Part shown: piece by piece, positions 26,341 to 34,888 of the stretch
Layout of the letters: each line of letters starts with the position of its first letter
Numbering within the stretch: the stretch's first letter is position 1
NCBI GenBank assembly: GCA_002325375.1
Contig: DCRZ01000003.1
Span: 62,001-126,000 of the forward strand
Length of the DNA stretch: 64,000 nucleotides
DNA from: Rhodospirillaceae bacterium UBA1479
GTDB taxonomy: Bacteria > Pseudomonadota > Alphaproteobacteria > Rhodospirillales > Casp-alpha2
Direction of reading: 5' to 3'
The notes under the pieces: generated by a model
Databases searched by the model: none
Seen by the model: the letters and a program-made list of their open reading frames with translations, nothing else
What the model was told of the DNA's origin: nothing
Program-made: the position numbers and the translations under genes

Positions 26341-27165
26341 ATGCTGAAGTGTGGCTCCTCGTGGCGACCGACCGAACTAAGAAGGGTTATTGAGACATTT
26401 CCTAGCAGCACAAGAGTTTTGCAGGTTATGACCGATGTCGGTGTTGGGTTTTTGAAAGGGATCGGAAATCCTCAAGGCACCCAAGCGCTCGCCTGTGAGT
26501 TAGTAGGCACAGAATTGGCAGCTTGGTTCGGTCTCGATACCGTCGAATTTTCTTTGATTAATGTAAAAGATGACGACGTTCTTCCTTTGCATAATGTTGG
26601 CCGCACAGTTCAGGCTGGTCCAGCGTTCATTTGCAAATTAATAGATGGCGACACATGGGACGGAGGCGACGTATATCTCAGCCGCCTCCAATCACCCAGC
26701 GTCGTTACGAAATTGATCATATTTGATACCTGGATCATGAATCCCGACCGTTACCCGCCTAGAGGCAGCTTGATTCCGACGCCAGAAAACCGAGACAATA
26801 TTTTGTTCGAACATAGAGGTGGGGGTCGGTTCAAATTGATCGCATTTGATCACACGCATTGCTTTGCTGAAGGTGATATATGGGAGGAGTTAGGTAACAA
26901 CGATCTAATTAGTGACGATCGAGTGTTTGGGTTTTTTCCTGAATTTGCACCCTATATAGAACGTGAGTGCGCCATTGAGGCAGCTAGAAAGCTTCGAGGG
27001 TTTAATAGGGAAACTGCAGTAGAGATCGTAAATTCAGTTCCACGCGAGTGGGGAATAACGGGTCAAATTTCCAACCAATGGGCTGACCTTATTTACCTGC
27101 GATCAAGGTTTGTCGCGGACACTATCCTCGGGAAGATACTTTCCCAAGGTGAACTCGACGTTTAA
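26341..27165 (+). CDS. Short HipA-like serine/threonine kinase (HipA_2-type)
   Basis: A 274-residue protein with a HipA-type kinase core but without HipA's long N-terminal subdomain (HipA is ~440 residues). Visible core: GFLKG with candidate ATP-binding Lys39, ELVGTELAAWFGL helix, catalytic-loop equivalent TWIMNPDR with Asp136, then RDNILF with Asn153, and AFDHTHCF with Asp170 as the metal-binding aspartate. The core therefore looks intact. It is first of two genes, 12 bp before a DUF3037 gene. Base composition and codon use are plainly AT-richer than on both sides, a sign of transfer. No HipB-like antitoxin with a helix-turn-helix is adjacent. Its target is unknown. Confidence 0.72.
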   Translation: MLKCGSSWRPTELRRVIETFPSSTRVLQVMTDVGVGFLKGIGNPQGTQALACELVGTELAAWFGLDTVEFSLINVKDDDVLPLHNVGRTVQAGPAFICKLIDGDTWDGGDVYLSRLQSPSVVTKLIIFDTWIMNPDRYPPRGSLIPTPENRDNILFEHRGGGRFKLIAFDHTHCFAEGDIWEELGNNDLISDDRVFGFFPEFAPYIERECAIEAARKLRGFNRETAVEIVNSVPREWGITGQISNQWADLIYLRSRFVADTILGKILSQGELDV

Positions 27166-27177
27166 AGGAGAGAGAGG

Positions 27178-27978
27178 ATGACAAAGTTCAGCGGCTTTTA
27201 TTCCATTCTCCAATTCTGTCCAGAACCGTCGCGTCTCGAATACGTGAATGTCGGTGTATTTCTTGTTTGCGCCGACCTGAATTTCGTTGGCGTGAGGTTT
27301 GCTGAATCGCCGCGTCGTGTAGAGCGTCTATACGGCCATCAAAACCATGCCGTTTTTAACACCCTTAAAGAAGCTTTTGCTGAACGCGTTCGAATTGAGT
27401 TTGCAAATCTCAAGGAGGTATCGCGCATCGAAAAATTTGTGTCCATGAGGGCAAATAAGCTCCGCATGAGTAAGGTATTGCCTATTGCGCTACGCGAACC
27501 GGAAGAAGAATTAGAATCTCTGTATTATGAATTGGTTGGAGACGATAAGACACATACTCGGCGTACATCGGCAAAAGTGAAATTAAGAAAATTATTTAAG
27601 AAAGCTGGAGTGTTAGCTTTTTTAGACACGCCTGAACCTGTGCCGCTTCCAGAGTTTGGCATAAGTGTTTCGGCACCATATGGATACCAGAACGGGACAT
27701 ACAATATGATTGATCCCGTTCGATTAGATCATGAAGTCCCTCACGATGCGCTCAAAGAGGCAGGTCAACGAGCAATAGAAGGGGGCTGGCTACAGAAGCA
27801 TTTTTCGGAAAAGCAAAATGGCAAACGCTTAGTAGTTGTCGGCGACTTCAACAATCAGTCTGATCGATTTTTCAAGGCTGTGCGTGAAGTCATGTCACAG
27901 CACAATGTTGTTTTACATCGAATGGATGACCTAAACCCGCTCTTGAACGACATCAAGAGCCATATGACAAGTCATTGA
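27178..27978 (+). CDS. DUF3037 domain-containing protein
   Basis: A 266-residue protein resembling DUF3037: the N-terminus YSILQFCPEPSRLEYVNVGVFL is diagnostic, followed by RFAESPRRVERLYG. The middle is Lys-rich (AKVKLRKLFKK), and the C-terminal ~90 residues (GKRLVVVGDFNNQSDRFFKAV) look like an alpha/beta domain. There is no signal peptide or membrane segment. A strong AAGGAG site sits 12 bp after the HipA-like stop, so the two genes form one operon. I recall DUF3037 genes beside HipA-like kinase genes in other bacteria; its role is not known to me. Composition is AT-rich like its partner. Confidence 0.72.
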   Translation: MTKFSGFYSILQFCPEPSRLEYVNVGVFLVCADLNFVGVRFAESPRRVERLYGHQNHAVFNTLKEAFAERVRIEFANLKEVSRIEKFVSMRANKLRMSKVLPIALREPEEELESLYYELVGDDKTHTRRTSAKVKLRKLFKKAGVLAFLDTPEPVPLPEFGISVSAPYGYQNGTYNMIDPVRLDHEVPHDALKEAGQRAIEGGWLQKHFSEKQNGKRLVVVGDFNNQSDRFFKAVREVMSQHNVVLHRMDDLNPLLNDIKSHMTSH

Positions 27979-28051
27979 TATACCGAGGGTGTGTCAACAG
28001 AAGTCAATTTTGTGCTTCATAAATTATCCGATCTCACCGCACAGCCTCATT

Positions 28052-28070
28052 AGTATCCATAAATGATACT
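28052..28070. other. Hairpin downstream of the HipA-like/DUF3037 cassette
   Basis: AGTATC (28052-28057) and GATACT (28065-28070) form a perfect six-base stem with a seven-base loop, followed 11 bases later by a pyrimidine/T run. It may end the cassette transcript. It lies at the boundary where composition returns to GC-rich. Confidence 0.35.
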
Positions 28071-28119
28071 GATTGTCAGACTTCTCCTTTTTTAGTTGGC
28101 GCTCGGATATACGTTAGAC

Positions 28120-28995
28120 CTACATCACAAACGCCAACAAGAACGGCAGGGTCGCGAAGGACAGGACCGTCGAGATCACGACCATGCCGGCCACTTCCTC
28201 GGGCTGGTTGTTGTAGCGTTCGGCGAACAGGAAGTTGAACACGGCGACGGGCATGGCGCATTGCAGGATCAGCACGCCGCGCGCCACCCCTTCGAAATCG
28301 AACAGTTCCGCCACCCCCCAGCCGACCAGAAAGCCGACGCCGAGGCGCATGACCGAGAGCAGCACCGCCTGCGGCAGTTTCTTGACGCCGAGGCCCGCCA
28401 GCGACACGCCCAAGGTAATCAGCATCAGCGGCACCGTTAATCCTGAGAGAATGCGCGTGGTGTTGACGATGGGCGCCGGCACGGTCCAGCCCATGACCAT
28501 GACCACCAGGGCCGCCAGGGCGGCGTAGAGGATCGGCAGGCGCAGCAGGGCGCCGGGCGAGGTCGCCCCCGCCGGCACCGCGACCCCGACGGTGAACAGG
28601 CACAGCACGTTGACGGTGAAATACGCGATGGCCAGCGCCAGGCCGTGGTCGCCGAAGGCCAGCAGGCAGAGCGGCAGGCCCATGTTGCCCGTGTTGCCGT
28701 AGGCCAGGGCCGAGAGGAAGGCCTTCTGGCTGAGCTTCATGGCCTTCAGGAACACGAAATAGAAAACATAGAACGCGACCATGGTGGTGAAGGTCGCCGC
28801 CCCCATGGTGAGGAAGGCATCGGCCTCGATCCTGGTGTCGATCAGAGTGAAGAACACCAGGCAGGGCGTGCCGATGTTGGTGACCAGCGTCGTCACCAGC
28901 GACGTGTCGTAGGGGCGGCCCTGCTTGCGCCAGACATAACCGATGACGGCGCAGGTCAGGACCGGCGCGATGACGGAGAACAGTTGATAGAGCAT
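28120..28995 (-). CDS. AEC family transporter (auxin efflux carrier-like permease)
   Basis: A 291-residue integral membrane protein with about ten hydrophobic segments, close to the usual ~310 residues of bacterial AEC permeases that export small organic anions. The family signature is seen in YGNTGNMGLPLCLLAFG (broken helix, residues ~93-109) and, in the second half, in LQCAMPVAVFNFLFAERY. It ends close to the AT-rich cassette and lies 57 bp after pyruvate kinase on the same strand. The substrate is unknown; malate or another dicarboxylate is plausible by family. Confidence 0.88.
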   Translation of the reverse strand: MLYQLFSVIAPVLTCAVIGYVWRKQGRPYDTSLVTTLVTNIGTPCLVFFTLIDTRIEADAFLTMGAATFTTMVAFYVFYFVFLKAMKLSQKAFLSALAYGNTGNMGLPLCLLAFGDHGLALAIAYFTVNVLCLFTVGVAVPAGATSPGALLRLPILYAALAALVVMVMGWTVPAPIVNTTRILSGLTVPLMLITLGVSLAGLGVKKLPQAVLLSVMRLGVGFLVGWGVAELFDFEGVARGVLILQCAMPVAVFNFLFAERYNNQPEEVAGMVVISTVLSFATLPFLLAFVM

Positions 28996-29052
28996 GGGGA
29001 TGGTCGTTCAGGCCTGTGGTGGGAGGAAAGCGGGTCGCGGCGCCCGTGCCGG

Positions 29053-30468
29053 TTATTCGACCCAGGCGATGCGCAGGATGTTGGTCGCCCCCGGCGTGCC
29101 GAAGGGCACCCCGGCGGTGACGACGATGGGGTCGCCCTTCTTGGCGAAGCCGTCCTTCTGGGCCTCGGCCACGGATTTGGAGACCATGTCGCGGAACGAG
29201 TGAATGTCCTCGGTCAGCACCGAATGCACGCCCCAGCACAGCGCCAGCCGCCGCGCGGTTTCTCTTTTAGGCGTCAGCCCCAGGATCGGCGTCGCCGGCC
29301 GCAGGCGGGCACAGCGCAGGGTCGTCGAGCCCGTGGTGGTGAAGGTCACGATGACCGCCGCCGAAATGGTTTCCGCGACCTGACAGGCGGCGACGGTGAT
29401 GGCGTCGGCCGCCGTGGCGTCATGGCCGCCGCGCCGGCGGTCGCGCATCAGGCGGTAATGTTCGTCCTGTTCCACGCGCTTGATGATGCGGTCCATCATG
29501 GCGACGGTTTCGGTCGGATAATCGCCGACCGCCGATTCCGCCGACAGCATGACAGCGTCGGCGCCGTCGTAGATGGCGGTCGCCACGTCGGAGGCCTCGG
29601 CCCGGGTCGGGGTCGGGGCATGGACCATGGAATCCAGCATCTGGGTCGCCACGATCACCGGTTTCCCCGCCAGCTTGCACAGGTGCAGAATCTGCTTCTG
29701 CGCCACGGGCACGTCTTCGGTCGGGCATTCCACGCCCAGGTCGCCGCGCGCCACCATGATGGCGTCGGACAGATGGACGATTTCCTCCAGATGCAGCAAC
29801 GCCGCCGGTTTTTCCAGCTTGGACATGATCGCCGCCCGCCCGGCCACCAGCTTGCGCGCCTCGGCCAGATCCTCGGGCCGCTGCACGAAGCTGAGCGCGA
29901 CCCACTCAACGCCGAGGTCGAGGCCGAAGCGCATGTCGTCGCGGTCCTTCTTGGTCAGCGGCGAAACGTCGAGGATCACGCTGGGCACGTTGACGCCCTT
30001 GTGGTTGGACAGGGTGCCGCCGATCTCGACCTCGCATTCCGCGTGTTCCTTGGAACACTCCAGAACCTTGAGGCGGATGCGCCCGTCGTCGATCAGCAGC
30101 GTCGATCCGACCTCCAGCGCCGCGAAGATTTCCGGATGCGGCAGCGGGGCGCGGCGGTGGTTGCCGGGCGTCTTGTCCAGATCCAGGCGGAACTTGTGGC
30201 CGACTTCCAGTTCGGCACTGCCCGTGTCGATGTCGCCGACCCGCAATTTCGGGCCCTGCAGGTCGAGCAAAATGCCCACGGGGCGGTGGAACTTGCGTTC
30301 CAGCGAGCGCACGATGCCGTGGATTTTCTGATGATCGGCATGCGTGCCGTGGGAGAAATTCATGCGGAACACATCGACGCCGGCTTCAAACAGCTTTTCG
30401 ATGGCTTCCTGGCTGGACGTCGCAGGGCCTAGGGTCGCGACGATCTTCGCGCGGCGTTCACGTTTCAT
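29053..30468 (-). CDS. pyk: Pyruvate kinase
   Basis: Converts phosphoenolpyruvate and ADP to pyruvate and ATP, the last step of glycolysis. The 471-residue product is full length: ATLGPATSSQEAIEKLFEAG at the N-terminus, FRMNFSHGTHADH, DLQGPKLRVGD, the catalytic-Lys region IMSKLEKPAAL, MVARGDLGVECP, and ATQMLDSMVHAPTPTRAEASDVA. All are canonical. A gap of 305 bp separates it from the divergent upstream gene. AEC transporter is downstream, possibly cotranscribed. Confidence 0.96.
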   Translation of the reverse strand: MKRERRAKIVATLGPATSSQEAIEKLFEAGVDVFRMNFSHGTHADHQKIHGIVRSLERKFHRPVGILLDLQGPKLRVGDIDTGSAELEVGHKFRLDLDKTPGNHRRAPLPHPEIFAALEVGSTLLIDDGRIRLKVLECSKEHAECEVEIGGTLSNHKGVNVPSVILDVSPLTKKDRDDMRFGLDLGVEWVALSFVQRPEDLAEARKLVAGRAAIMSKLEKPAALLHLEEIVHLSDAIMVARGDLGVECPTEDVPVAQKQILHLCKLAGKPVIVATQMLDSMVHAPTPTRAEASDVATAIYDGADAVMLSAESAVGDYPTETVAMMDRIIKRVEQDEHYRLMRDRRRGGHDATAADAITVAACQVAETISAAVIVTFTTTGSTTLRCARLRPATPILGLTPKRETARRLALCWGVHSVLTEDIHSFRDMVSKSVAEAQKDGFAKKGDPIVVTAGVPFGTPGATNILRIAWVE

Positions 30469-30773
30469 GATGGGGGTCTTCCCTCTCCTTCATTTCGTCA
30501 CTGTCCCTGCGTCCATAGGCTTAAGGCCAAACGCGGGCAAACTCACGCAATATTCCATGAAAATACGCGGACAACAGTCCCGCACCCTGTATTCGGTCCA
30601 ATAAATCCGCGCCGCGGCGTGCCGCCCTTCTTGCGCAAAGGGTCTAAGATTAGGTAGGTATTAACCAATTTCGTGGCACCTACTAAAGGCTGACATAGAT
30701 CGGCCGAGTGTTTTTTTGGGAAGCCGACCGCCGGGCGGGTACTGGGGTTCACCGGGCGGTCCAGAGGTATCGT
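30469..30773. other. Divergent intergenic region between pyk and the unknown 433-residue gene
   Basis: A 305-bp gap holding the 5' leaders of two divergent genes. No conserved gene, tRNA or strong promoter was found. The small palindrome CGCCGCGGCG is present, as is an AT-richer stretch around 30650-30680 that could hold promoter elements. Confidence 0.5.
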
Positions 30774-32075
30774 TTGAGCACGCAAAGCATCATCAATGCG
30801 CTGGCCGGCCTATCGCCCGACACGGACAAGGCGACGCTGATGACGGCTGTCGACGATGCCGTGGACGGTATCGTCAAGGAGCTGAAGGCCAACGCCGGCG
30901 GCAAGGTGCAGCCCGAGGTGGCCCAGGCGACCCAGACGACCCTGACCTTCCTTGAAGCCTGCGGCCAGTTGAAGGACCCGGAATTCACCCAGCGGGCGCG
31001 CATCCGCGCGTCGGAACTTCTGGAAGCCTTCGACAAGGCATCAAGCGGCGATGCCCCGCGCCGCAAAAAGCGGCGCAAGAAACGCCCGGCGGGGGCGGAT
31101 GCCAAGCCCGCGGGCGCCGCGAAAGGCAAGGCCGCCAAGGGTAAGCCTGCCGCCAAACCGGGCGCCGCCGCGAAACCGGCCAAGCCCGAAAAGCCCTGGG
31201 AAGACACCCCCTTCACCGAGGCCTTCACGGAACAGATCTGCAAGTACCTGCGCAAGCGCGCCATGCTGTGGTACGTGCCGCAACACACCCTGACGCCCAC
31301 GCCCTTCCCGCTGTCGACCCGCTTCGGCGACAATCTGGTCACGGCGATCAAGGAACACTTCATGCACCGGTTCTTCACCAACCGCCGGATCATGGTTTTG
31401 GGTGACGAATTGAAAGCCCGTAATTTCGAGGAAGCGGCGTTCCGTGAAATCTTCGACAAGCCGAAGAAGCAGAACCCCGTGCGCAGCATGTGGGAAGACG
31501 GCCTGGGCGACATCGAACGTCTTTTGACCAGCGACAAGCCGCCGCCGCAGAAGTCGGCGAAGACCAAGGTGACGACCAAGAAGACCGGTGGTTTCCTGGG
31601 GTTTTTCCAGAAAGAGGAAAAAGTCGTCGAGCGCGAGGCCGTGGCCGACACCAGCGATCTGGATCACGCCAAGGGGTTCTGGAACATCCTCGCCGGGCCC
31701 GAGGTCACCTACAGCCCGCCGAAGATGGAGGATTTCATCTTCCTCAAGTCCCTGTTCGAATATTATCCGGAACAGGTCGACGAGGAGCAGCAGGCGGTCA
31801 AGCAGATGCTGCAGCAGGAATACGGCTCCAACCAGGCCCGCGAAGGGGCGGCGCGCGACCACCTGAACGCCCTGATCAAGGACACGGCCCCCTGTTCGGG
31901 CGAACTGACGGCGCTTTGGGTGTACCTGACCGCCAAGGACGCCTTCGGCTACAACGTGTTCAAGTCGTTCACCTCAAGCCACGGCACGAACGCGGAACAA
32001 CGCCGCCGCGCCCTGCCCTATTTCCTGCGCTGGATTCCCGATTTCACGGAACAGGAAGCGCCGAGCCGCCTTTAG
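30774..32075 (+). CDS. Conserved hypothetical protein with Lys/Ala/Pro-rich linker
   Basis: A 433-residue protein that I do not recognise. I chose TTG at 30774 because AGAGGT lies six bases upstream; the GTG at 30708 lacks a ribosome-binding site. Residues 1-90 form a helical domain (STQSIINALAGLSPDTDKAT). Residues ~95-140 are a basic disordered linker rich in Lys, Ala and Pro. The remainder is mostly helical, with YLRKRAMLWYVPQHTLTP, HFMHRFFTNRRIMVLGDEL and NVFKSFTSSHGTNAEQRRRAL, and a second basic patch near 265-290. No signal peptide or membrane segment. The linker suggests nucleic-acid or membrane-surface contact, but that is inference. Confidence 0.7.
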   Translation: MSTQSIINALAGLSPDTDKATLMTAVDDAVDGIVKELKANAGGKVQPEVAQATQTTLTFLEACGQLKDPEFTQRARIRASELLEAFDKASSGDAPRRKKRRKKRPAGADAKPAGAAKGKAAKGKPAAKPGAAAKPAKPEKPWEDTPFTEAFTEQICKYLRKRAMLWYVPQHTLTPTPFPLSTRFGDNLVTAIKEHFMHRFFTNRRIMVLGDELKARNFEEAAFREIFDKPKKQNPVRSMWEDGLGDIERLLTSDKPPPQKSAKTKVTTKKTGGFLGFFQKEEKVVEREAVADTSDLDHAKGFWNILAGPEVTYSPPKMEDFIFLKSLFEYYPEQVDEEQQAVKQMLQQEYGSNQAREGAARDHLNALIKDTAPCSGELTALWVYLTAKDAFGYNVFKSFTSSHGTNAEQRRRALPYFLRWIPDFTEQEAPSRL

Positions 32076-32184
32076 GGCGCCCTGGTTTTCCAGGCCCTGC
32101 GTTAACCCTTTGTCAGCCCTGACCGCCATAGGATAGTCTTGGCACCGTCGCCGTTGCGGCGGACATCTTGATTAAGGTTCCGGC

Positions 32185-32547
32185 ATGCTGAAAAAGGTCT
32201 TTTCCAAAGCGCTGTTGTCCGTGGTCATGGACAAGAAGGCCCGCTCGACCCTGGACGCCGCCAAACAGCGCGCCAAAACGGCGCCCCGGGCAGCCGCTCC
32301 CGAAGCCCTGCCCGCCAGCGCCGAGGAACTGCGCGTCGCCGCCCGCCAGGCGCTGGAATCGGCGGAAAAGGAACTGGCGTCCAAGCCCAAGTTGACCGGC
32401 GAGCGCAAGGCGCTGATCCAACAGGCCCTGGCGGTGCGCAAGCAGAAGACCAAGATTCTCGACGAACTGGGCCCCGATCAGAAGATCAAGCTGCAGGCCA
32501 TGGCGCTCGAAGCCTTCGGCCTTGATCCCACCAAGGGCGGACGTTGA
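32185..32547 (+). CDS. Small conserved hypothetical, coupled to meaB
   Basis: A 120-residue, charged, helical protein that I do not recognise. It starts MLKKVFSKALLSVVMDKKAR, continues with an Ala/Pro-rich section, then a Lys/Glu-rich helical region (ELRVAARQALESAEKELASK, ~48-68) and ends LDPTKGGR. The stop overlaps the meaB TTG start (TTGA), so it is in the same transcript. The N-terminus is amphipathic rather than a clear signal peptide. A role linked to MeaB is possible but unsupported. Confidence 0.65.
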   Translation: MLKKVFSKALLSVVMDKKARSTLDAAKQRAKTAPRAAAPEALPASAEELRVAARQALESAEKELASKPKLTGERKALIQQALAVRKQKTKILDELGPDQKIKLQAMALEAFGLDPTKGGR

Positions 32548-33587
32548 CGCCCGCCTCCCCGTTGACCGCCTCCGACACCACCGCCGAGGCAATGGCCCGT
32601 GACCTGGGAGACAAGGTCGCGGCCGGCGATCTGCGCGCGCTGGCCCGCGCCATCACCCTGCTGGAATCGGGCCGCGCCGACCACCGGGTCCAGGGCGAAG
32701 CCCTGATCCGCACGCTTTTGCCGGCGGCCGGAAAATCCATCCGCATCGGCATCACCGGCATTCCCGGCGTCGGCAAGTCCACCTTCATCGAGGCCTTCGG
32801 CCTGGCCCTGGTCGAGCGCGGCCACAAGGTCGCCGTGCTGGCCGTCGATCCGACCAGCCCGCGCTCCGGCGGCTCGATCCTGGGCGACAAGACACGCATG
32901 GAAAAGCTCGCCCGTGCACGCAACGCCTATATCCGGCCCTCGCCTTCGGGCGGCACCCTGGGCGGCGTCGCCCGGCGCACGCGGGAAGCCATCATCGCGG
33001 TCGAGGCCGCCGGCTATGACGTGGTGCTGATCGAAACCGTCGGCGTCGGCCAGTCGGAAACGGCGGTCAAGGATCTGGTCGACATGTTCCTGTTGCTGCT
33101 GGCCCCCGGCGGCGGCGACGACCTGCAGGGCATCAAGAAGGGCATCGTCGAAATGGCCGACCTGATCGTCGTCAACAAGGCCGACGGCGACCTGGCACCG
33201 GCGGCGGAACGGGCGCGGCGGGATTACACTTCCGCCCTGCATCTGTTGCGCCCGGAAAACGCCGACTGGTCACCCCAGGTGGTGAAATGCTCCGCCGTGA
33301 CCGGCGAGGGGCTCGACGATATCTGGCAGTCGGTCGAAGCCTTCCGCACCGCAACGCAATCGTCGGGCCGGTTCGATGCCTGCCGCGCCGAGCAGGCCAG
33401 GGCCTGGATGTGGAACGAAGTCAACGAAACCCTGTTGGGCGAACTTCAGGCCGCGCCTGACGTCAAACAGGCCCTGGCAGACCTGGAACCCGCCGTCGCC
33501 GAGGGTGCCGTCGGCCCCAGCGAGGCCGCGCGGCGCATCTTGGCGGCGTTCCGGATGGCAGCAGGCCGGTTAGACAAAGACGCCTAA
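32544..33587 (+). CDS. meaB: Methylmalonyl-CoA mutase-associated GTPase MeaB
   Basis: A 347-residue G3E-family P-loop GTPase that protects and reloads B12-dependent methylmalonyl-CoA mutase. Motifs: Walker A GIPGVGKSTFIEAFG (~73-87), AVDPTSPRSGGSILGDKTRM (switch region), ETVGVGQSET and the base-recognition NKAD. The C-terminal helix with LADLEPAVAEG is the dimerisation region. The start is TTG overlapping the stop of the preceding small gene. An internal TTG at 32562 is an alternative. No mutase gene is in the window. Confidence 0.92.
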   Translation: MTPASPLTASDTTAEAMARDLGDKVAAGDLRALARAITLLESGRADHRVQGEALIRTLLPAAGKSIRIGITGIPGVGKSTFIEAFGLALVERGHKVAVLAVDPTSPRSGGSILGDKTRMEKLARARNAYIRPSPSGGTLGGVARRTREAIIAVEAAGYDVVLIETVGVGQSETAVKDLVDMFLLLLAPGGGDDLQGIKKGIVEMADLIVVNKADGDLAPAAERARRDYTSALHLLRPENADWSPQVVKCSAVTGEGLDDIWQSVEAFRTATQSSGRFDACRAEQARAWMWNEVNETLLGELQAAPDVKQALADLEPAVAEGAVGPSEAARRILAAFRMAAGRLDKDA

Positions 33588-33669
33588 ATGTATGGATTTT
33601 CTCGTTTTAGCCGCTACCATGCGGCAAAATAGACGATGAAAATCAGGCCAACGGCGGGTGGTTCGACGC

Positions 33670-34200
33670 ATGGAAACCAAGGAAGAGTTGGAGCTGCTTC
33701 AGGCAGAAATCCTTAATCTTTTCAATTACATTCAGCGGGTTCGCAAGGAAGTGGCCGCGATCACCCGTTCCGACGAAGGCAATGGGCGGTTCGACAACAT
33801 GTCCGACCAGCTCGACGCCATCGTCAAGGCCACGGAAGAGGCCACCAACTCGATCATGGAAGTGGTCGAACAGAATACCGATACCATCGATAAGATTCGC
33901 GAAAAGACCGATAACCCGGAAATCCTGGCCCTTCTGGACGAGTTGGAAAACAACTCCTCCAACATCTTCGAGGCCTGCACCTTCCAGGACATCACCGGCC
34001 AGCGCGTGACCAAGATCGCCCGCTCGGTGACCTACGTGGAATCGCGCGTCAACGCGCTAATCCAGATCTTCGGCAAGGAACACATCGAAAGCGTCGAGAT
34101 CGAAGACGAAGACAAGACCGAAGACGAACAGCTTCTCCAGGGCCCCCAGCTTCAGGGCGAGGGCGTTACCCAGGACGAAATCGACAAGCTGTTCGACTGA
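33670..34200 (+). CDS. cheZ: CheZ-type protein phosphatase (first copy)
   Basis: A 176-residue helical protein resembling CheZ, the phosphatase of phospho-CheY. The catalytic sequence CTFQDITGQR gives Asp107 and Gln111, four residues apart like Asp143/Gln147 of E. coli CheZ. The N-terminal region is a long coiled helix (KEELELLQAEILNLFNYIQRV), and the extreme C-terminus TQDEIDKLFD resembles the CheY-binding tail. I took ATG 33670 over GTG 33658. It is far from the flagellar region and sits between meaB and a cyclophilin. A second, longer CheZ is at 59053-59718. Confidence 0.8.
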   Translation: METKEELELLQAEILNLFNYIQRVRKEVAAITRSDEGNGRFDNMSDQLDAIVKATEEATNSIMEVVEQNTDTIDKIREKTDNPEILALLDELENNSSNIFEACTFQDITGQRVTKIARSVTYVESRVNALIQIFGKEHIESVEIEDEDKTEDEQLLQGPQLQGEGVTQDEIDKLFD

Positions 34201-34317
34201 CCCGTACTCGAAACCGTCACCATCAACCGCCACAATCAAAGGAGTGTCCGGGCCATGCCCGGGCGATGATATGAACGATTTGATCCATCACCAAGAAATC
34301 CAAGGGAGTCTTTTTCC

Positions 34318-34872
34318 ATGCAACGTCTGCTGTCCCTTTTCGCCGCGTTCGCTCTTGTCCTGGGGATCGGTGCGATGAACGACGCCGAAGCCATGGACCC
34401 GGAAAACACCCTTTACATGGACACCACGCACGGCCGCGTGGTGATCGAACTGCGCCCGGACCTGGCGCCAAAGCATGTCGCGCGGATCAAGGAACTGACC
34501 CGCGAGGGCTTCTATGACGGTCTGGTGTTCCACCGCGTCATCGGCGGCTTCATGGCCCAGGGCGGCGACCCCACGGGCACCGGCATGGGCGGCAGCGGCC
34601 AAAACCTGCCGGCGGAATTCTCATCCGAGCCGTTCAAGCGCGGCACCGTCGGCATGGCCCGCGCCATGAACCCGGACAGCGCCGACAGCCAGTTCTTCAT
34701 TTGCTTTGCCCGGACCAGCCATCTTGACGGCCAATACACCGTCTGGGGGCAGGTCACGGACGGCATGAAGTTCGTCGGCATGCTCGAACGCGGCGAGCCG
34801 CCCGTCGATCCGGACAAGATCATCAAGATGCAGGTCGCCGCCGACGCGGATAAGCCGAAGAAAAAGAAGTAG
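34318..34872 (+). CDS. Periplasmic cyclophilin-type peptidyl-prolyl isomerase
   Basis: A 184-residue cyclophilin that catalyses cis-trans isomerisation of X-Pro bonds. The N-terminus is a signal peptide with basic start, hydrophobic core and AEA cleavage site near residue 24, so it is periplasmic. The core has FHRVIGGFMAQGGDPTGTGMGG (~62-83), PNSADSQFFICFA-type sequence seen here as NPDSADSQFFICFA, and YTVWGQVTDGMKFV. The C-terminal tail is Lys-rich (KPKKKK). A GGGAG ribosome-binding site is upstream. It ends 16 bp before a palindromic repeat. Confidence 0.93.
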   Translation: MQRLLSLFAAFALVLGIGAMNDAEAMDPENTLYMDTTHGRVVIELRPDLAPKHVARIKELTREGFYDGLVFHRVIGGFMAQGGDPTGTGMGGSGQNLPAEFSSEPFKRGTVGMARAMNPDSADSQFFICFARTSHLDGQYTVWGQVTDGMKFVGMLERGEPPVDPDKIIKMQVAADADKPKKKK

Positions 34873-34888
34873 CCACGCCCCCTGCTTA

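Noticed and set aside
26189..28119. Search for flanking direct repeats or integrase around the HipA-like cassette
   Set aside because: No att-like repeats, integrase, transposase or tRNA were found at either edge, so no specific mobile element is claimed.
28645..30432. A 595-codon open frame on the plus strand opposite the AEC and pyk genes
   Set aside because: Spans two confident minus-strand genes and shows only biased composition.
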